Source: Cupriavidus sp. WKF15
GTDB lineage: Bacteria; Pseudomonadota; Gammaproteobacteria; Burkholderiales; Burkholderiaceae
Reading direction: 5' to 3'
Assembly: GCF_029278605.1 (NCBI RefSeq)
Contig: NZ_CP119574.1
Location: 186,001-250,000 of the forward strand
Length of the DNA: 64,000 nt
Part shown: positions 61,995 to 64,000 of the stretch, piece after piece
How positions within the stretch are numbered: the first letter of the stretch is position 1
Layout of the letters: each line of letters begins with the position of its first letter
Translations under genes and position numbers: made by a program
The notes under the pieces: model-generated
The model's input: only the letters and a program-made list of their open reading frames with translations
What the model was told of the DNA's origin: nothing
The model's database searches: none

Positions 61995-63203
61995 ATGTCG
62001 GATCGACAGCATGGCGCGGCGTCCGGCCTGACGTCGCGCCAAGTGTTCCTGATGGCCCTGACTTGCGCCCTGGCTGTCTCGGCCATCTACTATCACCAAC
62101 CGCTTCTGCCGCAGATTGCCGACTCGTTCAGCATCTCGCCGACGCGTGGCAACCTGATAGCCACCATCACGCAGCTCGGCTATGCCTCGGGTCTCTTGCT
62201 GTTCGTGCCGCTGGCCGATAGTTTTCAGCCGCGCAAGCTGGCCACTGTCGCGATTGTTGGTAATGCCGTCGCGCTACTTGCGTGTGCGGTGGCGCCGTCG
62301 TTCCCGCTGCTGGTCGTCAGCAGTTTCGTCGTTGGCGTGACGGCCATCACTGCCCAGATCATCATTCCGTCGGCATCGGGCATGGCCTCGCCGGAGCGGC
62401 GTGGGCGCACCGTTGGCATGCTGCTGGGCGGCCTGTCATCCGGTGTACTGCTAGCGCGCACATTGAGCGGATTTGTCGGCGCTCATTTCGGGTGGCGCGC
62501 GATGTTTGTATCGGCCGCGGGATTCGATCTGGCGCTGATTGCCGTCGTCGCACGGCTTCCCGACGCCGAGAACTTAGCAGCCTTGCGCTACCGGGATCTG
62601 ATGCTGTCGCTTGTTTCGCTGATTCGCACCGAACCGGCATTGCGCATATCCATTGCGACCGGTTTCTTGGCATTCGGCGCATTCAGTGCATTCTGGGCGA
62701 CGCTGGCGACCCTGCTGGCGCAACCACCGTATCAATTCGGACCTGCCACCGTGGGCGCGTTTGGACTGGTCGGCCTGATTGGCCTCGTAGCGTCCCCGTC
62801 TATCGGCACCCTAGTCGACCGCGTCCATCCAAGCCTGGTATCTGCATCGGGCGCACTCACGGTATCCCTTTCCTTCTTGCTGGTTGCGACGGGCGCCATG
62901 CACCTCTCATGGTTGCTCGCCAGCGTAGTGCTGCTGGACTTGGGTAACCGGACCGCCTTCGTTGCCAATCAGGCACGGATCTACTCGCTGCGCCCCGAAG
63001 CCCGCGGGAGGCTTAACACGGCATTCATGGTTTCGTATTTCGTCGGGGGCGCGGCTGGGGCCGCCATGGGAGGCATTGGTGCCCAACACGGCGGCTGGCT
63101 AGGGCTTGCAGCCGTTGGCGCCGTGTTGGCACTGCTGGCCCTAGTGACTAGCTTCCTCGGCTATCGCATGGCGTTCGTGACGACGGCAACAGACGAACCC
63201 TAA
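61995..63203 (+). CDS. MFS transporter (YnfM-like)
   Basis: The 402-residue protein has 12 transmembrane segments. Helix 1-2 reads AVSAIYYHQPLLPQIADSFS and ATITQLGYASGLLLFVPLAD, the usual opening of the YnfM/YgaY drug-and-metabolite exporters; IIIPSASGMASPERRGRTVG is the loop 4-5 region. It follows the isochorismatase-fold gene with only six bases between, so joint expression is expected. It could export the product or import the substrate; family favours export. Confidence 0.88.
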   Translation: MSDRQHGAASGLTSRQVFLMALTCALAVSAIYYHQPLLPQIADSFSISPTRGNLIATITQLGYASGLLLFVPLADSFQPRKLATVAIVGNAVALLACAVAPSFPLLVVSSFVVGVTAITAQIIIPSASGMASPERRGRTVGMLLGGLSSGVLLARTLSGFVGAHFGWRAMFVSAAGFDLALIAVVARLPDAENLAALRYRDLMLSLVSLIRTEPALRISIATGFLAFGAFSAFWATLATLLAQPPYQFGPATVGAFGLVGLIGLVASPSIGTLVDRVHPSLVSASGALTVSLSFLLVATGAMHLSWLLASVVLLDLGNRTAFVANQARIYSLRPEARGRLNTAFMVSYFVGGAAGAAMGGIGAQHGGWLGLAAVGAVLALLALVTSFLGYRMAFVTTATDEP

Positions 63204-63354
63204 CGCAGCCCAATATCAGCCGGCCTTGCATACGTTCTCAGGTGACCATGTCGCCCGCTCTCGTTCGCGCCAGACACTAAACGAGATCGGAACATGAGAT
63301 GGGTTCTGTACCCGACGTTGCTGCACTCAGTGCGCCAATGCATCGCTTCTCGAT

Positions 63355-63382
63355 CTTTACGTAAAGTGTAAATCTCATTTAC
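63355..63382. promoter_or_regulatory. Overlapping palindromes CTTTACGTAAAG and GTAAAT-CTC-ATTTAC
   Basis: A perfect 12-bp palindrome at 63355-63366 is followed at 63368-63382 by a perfect repeat with 6-bp arms. Both share TTTAC/GTAAA half-sites. They lie about 130 bases upstream of the ferredoxin oxidoreductase start, where a repressor site would be expected. Confidence 0.5.
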
Positions 63383-63508
63383 TGACGAGGCTATTGTTGC
63401 ACGCGTGCCCACAAAAAATAATGCATCGACCTAGTCGGCTTCTTTAGGCCGAGCGCCGTTCCTCGCCAACGAGCTGACAGTGTGGACGATCAGTCAAATG
63501 GAGACAGC

Positions 63509-64000
63509 ATGACAACAAAATCCTTCCAGTCGGCAGCGACGTCGAAAGATGCATCGCTGAATGACAAGTACGTTTGCGACCAAGGCACCGCCTACATGAC
63601 GGGCATCCAGGCTCTGGTGCGCCTGACACTCGCGCAAAAACGACGAGATGCACTGATCGGACTGCAGACCGCCGGATTCGTTTCCGGATATCGGGGCTCG
63701 CCGCTCGGCAATTTCGATAGTGCCCTCTGGCAGGCCGGAGAACTCCTCGATGCGCACAAGGTTGTTTTTCAACCAGGTGTGAACGAGGACCTTGCGGCCA
63801 CTGCGGTTTGGGGGACACAACAAGCCAATCTGGCAGGACAAGGAAAGTACGACGGCGTCGTTGGATGGTGGTATGGAAAGGGTCCCGGCGTCGATCGCTC
63901 TGGCGATGTGCTGCGCCATGCGAATCTCGCCGGAACCGCAGAGCGAGGCGGAGTCGTCGCTCTCTATGGCGACGACCACTCTTGCAAATCTTCCAGCATC
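63509..64000 (+). CDS. Indolepyruvate ferredoxin oxidoreductase, fused form (5' part only)
   Basis: The frame runs off the window after 164 codons. The visible part is the N-terminal thiamine-diphosphate domain of fused IorAB-like 2-oxoacid:ferredoxin oxidoreductases: YMTGIQALVRLTLAQKRRDA, GFVSGYRGSPLGNFDSALWQ and NEDLAATAVWGTQQANLAGQ, then GVVGWWYGKGPGVDRSGDVL. Full-length members are about 1150 residues and decarboxylate aryl or branched 2-keto acids to acyl-CoA. GGAG lies five bases before the ATG. It starts a new transcription unit after 305 bases of intergenic DNA. Confidence 0.9.
   Translation, partial: MTTKSFQSAATSKDASLNDKYVCDQGTAYMTGIQALVRLTLAQKRRDALIGLQTAGFVSGYRGSPLGNFDSALWQAGELLDAHKVVFQPGVNEDLAATAVWGTQQANLAGQGKYDGVVGWWYGKGPGVDRSGDVLRHANLAGTAERGGVVALYGDDHSCKSSSI

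Noticed and set aside
1..64000. CRISPR arrays, tRNA and rRNA genes
   Set aside because: No regularly spaced direct repeats, no T-loop-like GGTTCGAATCC in cloverleaf context and no rRNA-like segments were found on reading both strands.

Overview
The window looks like a chromosomal or megaplasmid segment of a high-GC betaproteobacterium of the order Burkholderiales, probably Cupriavidus-like. This is inferred from gene content: a Bug-type tripartite tricarboxylate transporter (TTT) receptor, Burkholderiales-style porins, a DPYTDGA-repeat exported protein, and many LysR, TetR, IclR and AraC regulators. No rRNA, tRNA or ribosomal protein gene is visible, so the taxon cannot be fixed from the sequence. 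Nearly all of the window is accessory catabolism by acyl-CoA chemistry, punctuated by gene debris and insertion sequences.

Layout. 0.1-1 kb: a PsiE-like membrane protein followed by a decapitated glutathione S-transferase. 1.2-10.3 kb: a minus-strand set (aldehyde dehydrogenase, Bug receptor, acyl-CoA dehydrogenase, acyl-CoA ligase, enoyl-CoA hydratase, thiolase, OB-fold partner, LysR) that could oxidise an aldehyde to an acid, ligate it to CoA and shorten it. No 3-hydroxyacyl-CoA dehydrogenase is present in it. 10.9-16.6 kb: a gene graveyard with a helicase remnant of a mobile element, a frameshifted beta-barrel protein, a chimeric fragment, a transporter-suffix membrane protein, and pieces of an isoaspartyl peptidase/asparaginase and an NnrU protein. 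16.5-18.8 kb: a two-gene unit of a GH25 lysozyme and a lipoprotein alpha/beta hydrolase, followed by 1.7 kb without recognisable genes.

20.5-39.6 kb holds the most unusual part. Two near-identical (about 84 percent by hand count) atypical dihydrodipicolinate-synthase-superfamily genes lie 11 kb apart. Each is driven by a promoter whose -35 box sits between two tandem 18-bp palindromes of the form ATTCC-N8-GGAAT. Further single copies of this palindrome lie near two MFS transporter genes, and a degenerate copy lies before one of two TetR genes. Between them are a 2-hydroxy-acid oxidase, an EthD-like small protein, a CoA-transferase (A and B subunits), an aminoglycoside-phosphotransferase-like kinase, a porin, a flavin reductase, a class II aldolase and a glutathione S-transferase. 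I infer a regulon for an unidentified hydroxy- or keto-acid substrate.

39.8-54.8 kb: an XRE-cupin regulator with a clear operator, an MHS-family transporter, an amidase, an AraC regulator, two MaoC-fold proteins (one lacking the catalytic His), a truncated FadJ-like hydratase whose dehydrogenase half survives only as debris, an MFS transporter, an iron-type alcohol dehydrogenase, a GcvA-type LysR, an acyl-CoA ligase, IclR, a nitronate monooxygenase and HxlR. 54.9-57.1 kb: a LysR gene cut by a fresh-looking IS5-family element with a CTAG target duplication. 57.2-64 kb: an isochorismatase remnant, an exported epoxide hydrolase, a frameshifted cytochrome P460, an enoyl-CoA hydratase, an alpha/beta hydrolase, an intact isochorismatase-fold hydrolase, an MFS transporter, and the start of a fused indolepyruvate ferredoxin oxidoreductase that runs off the window.
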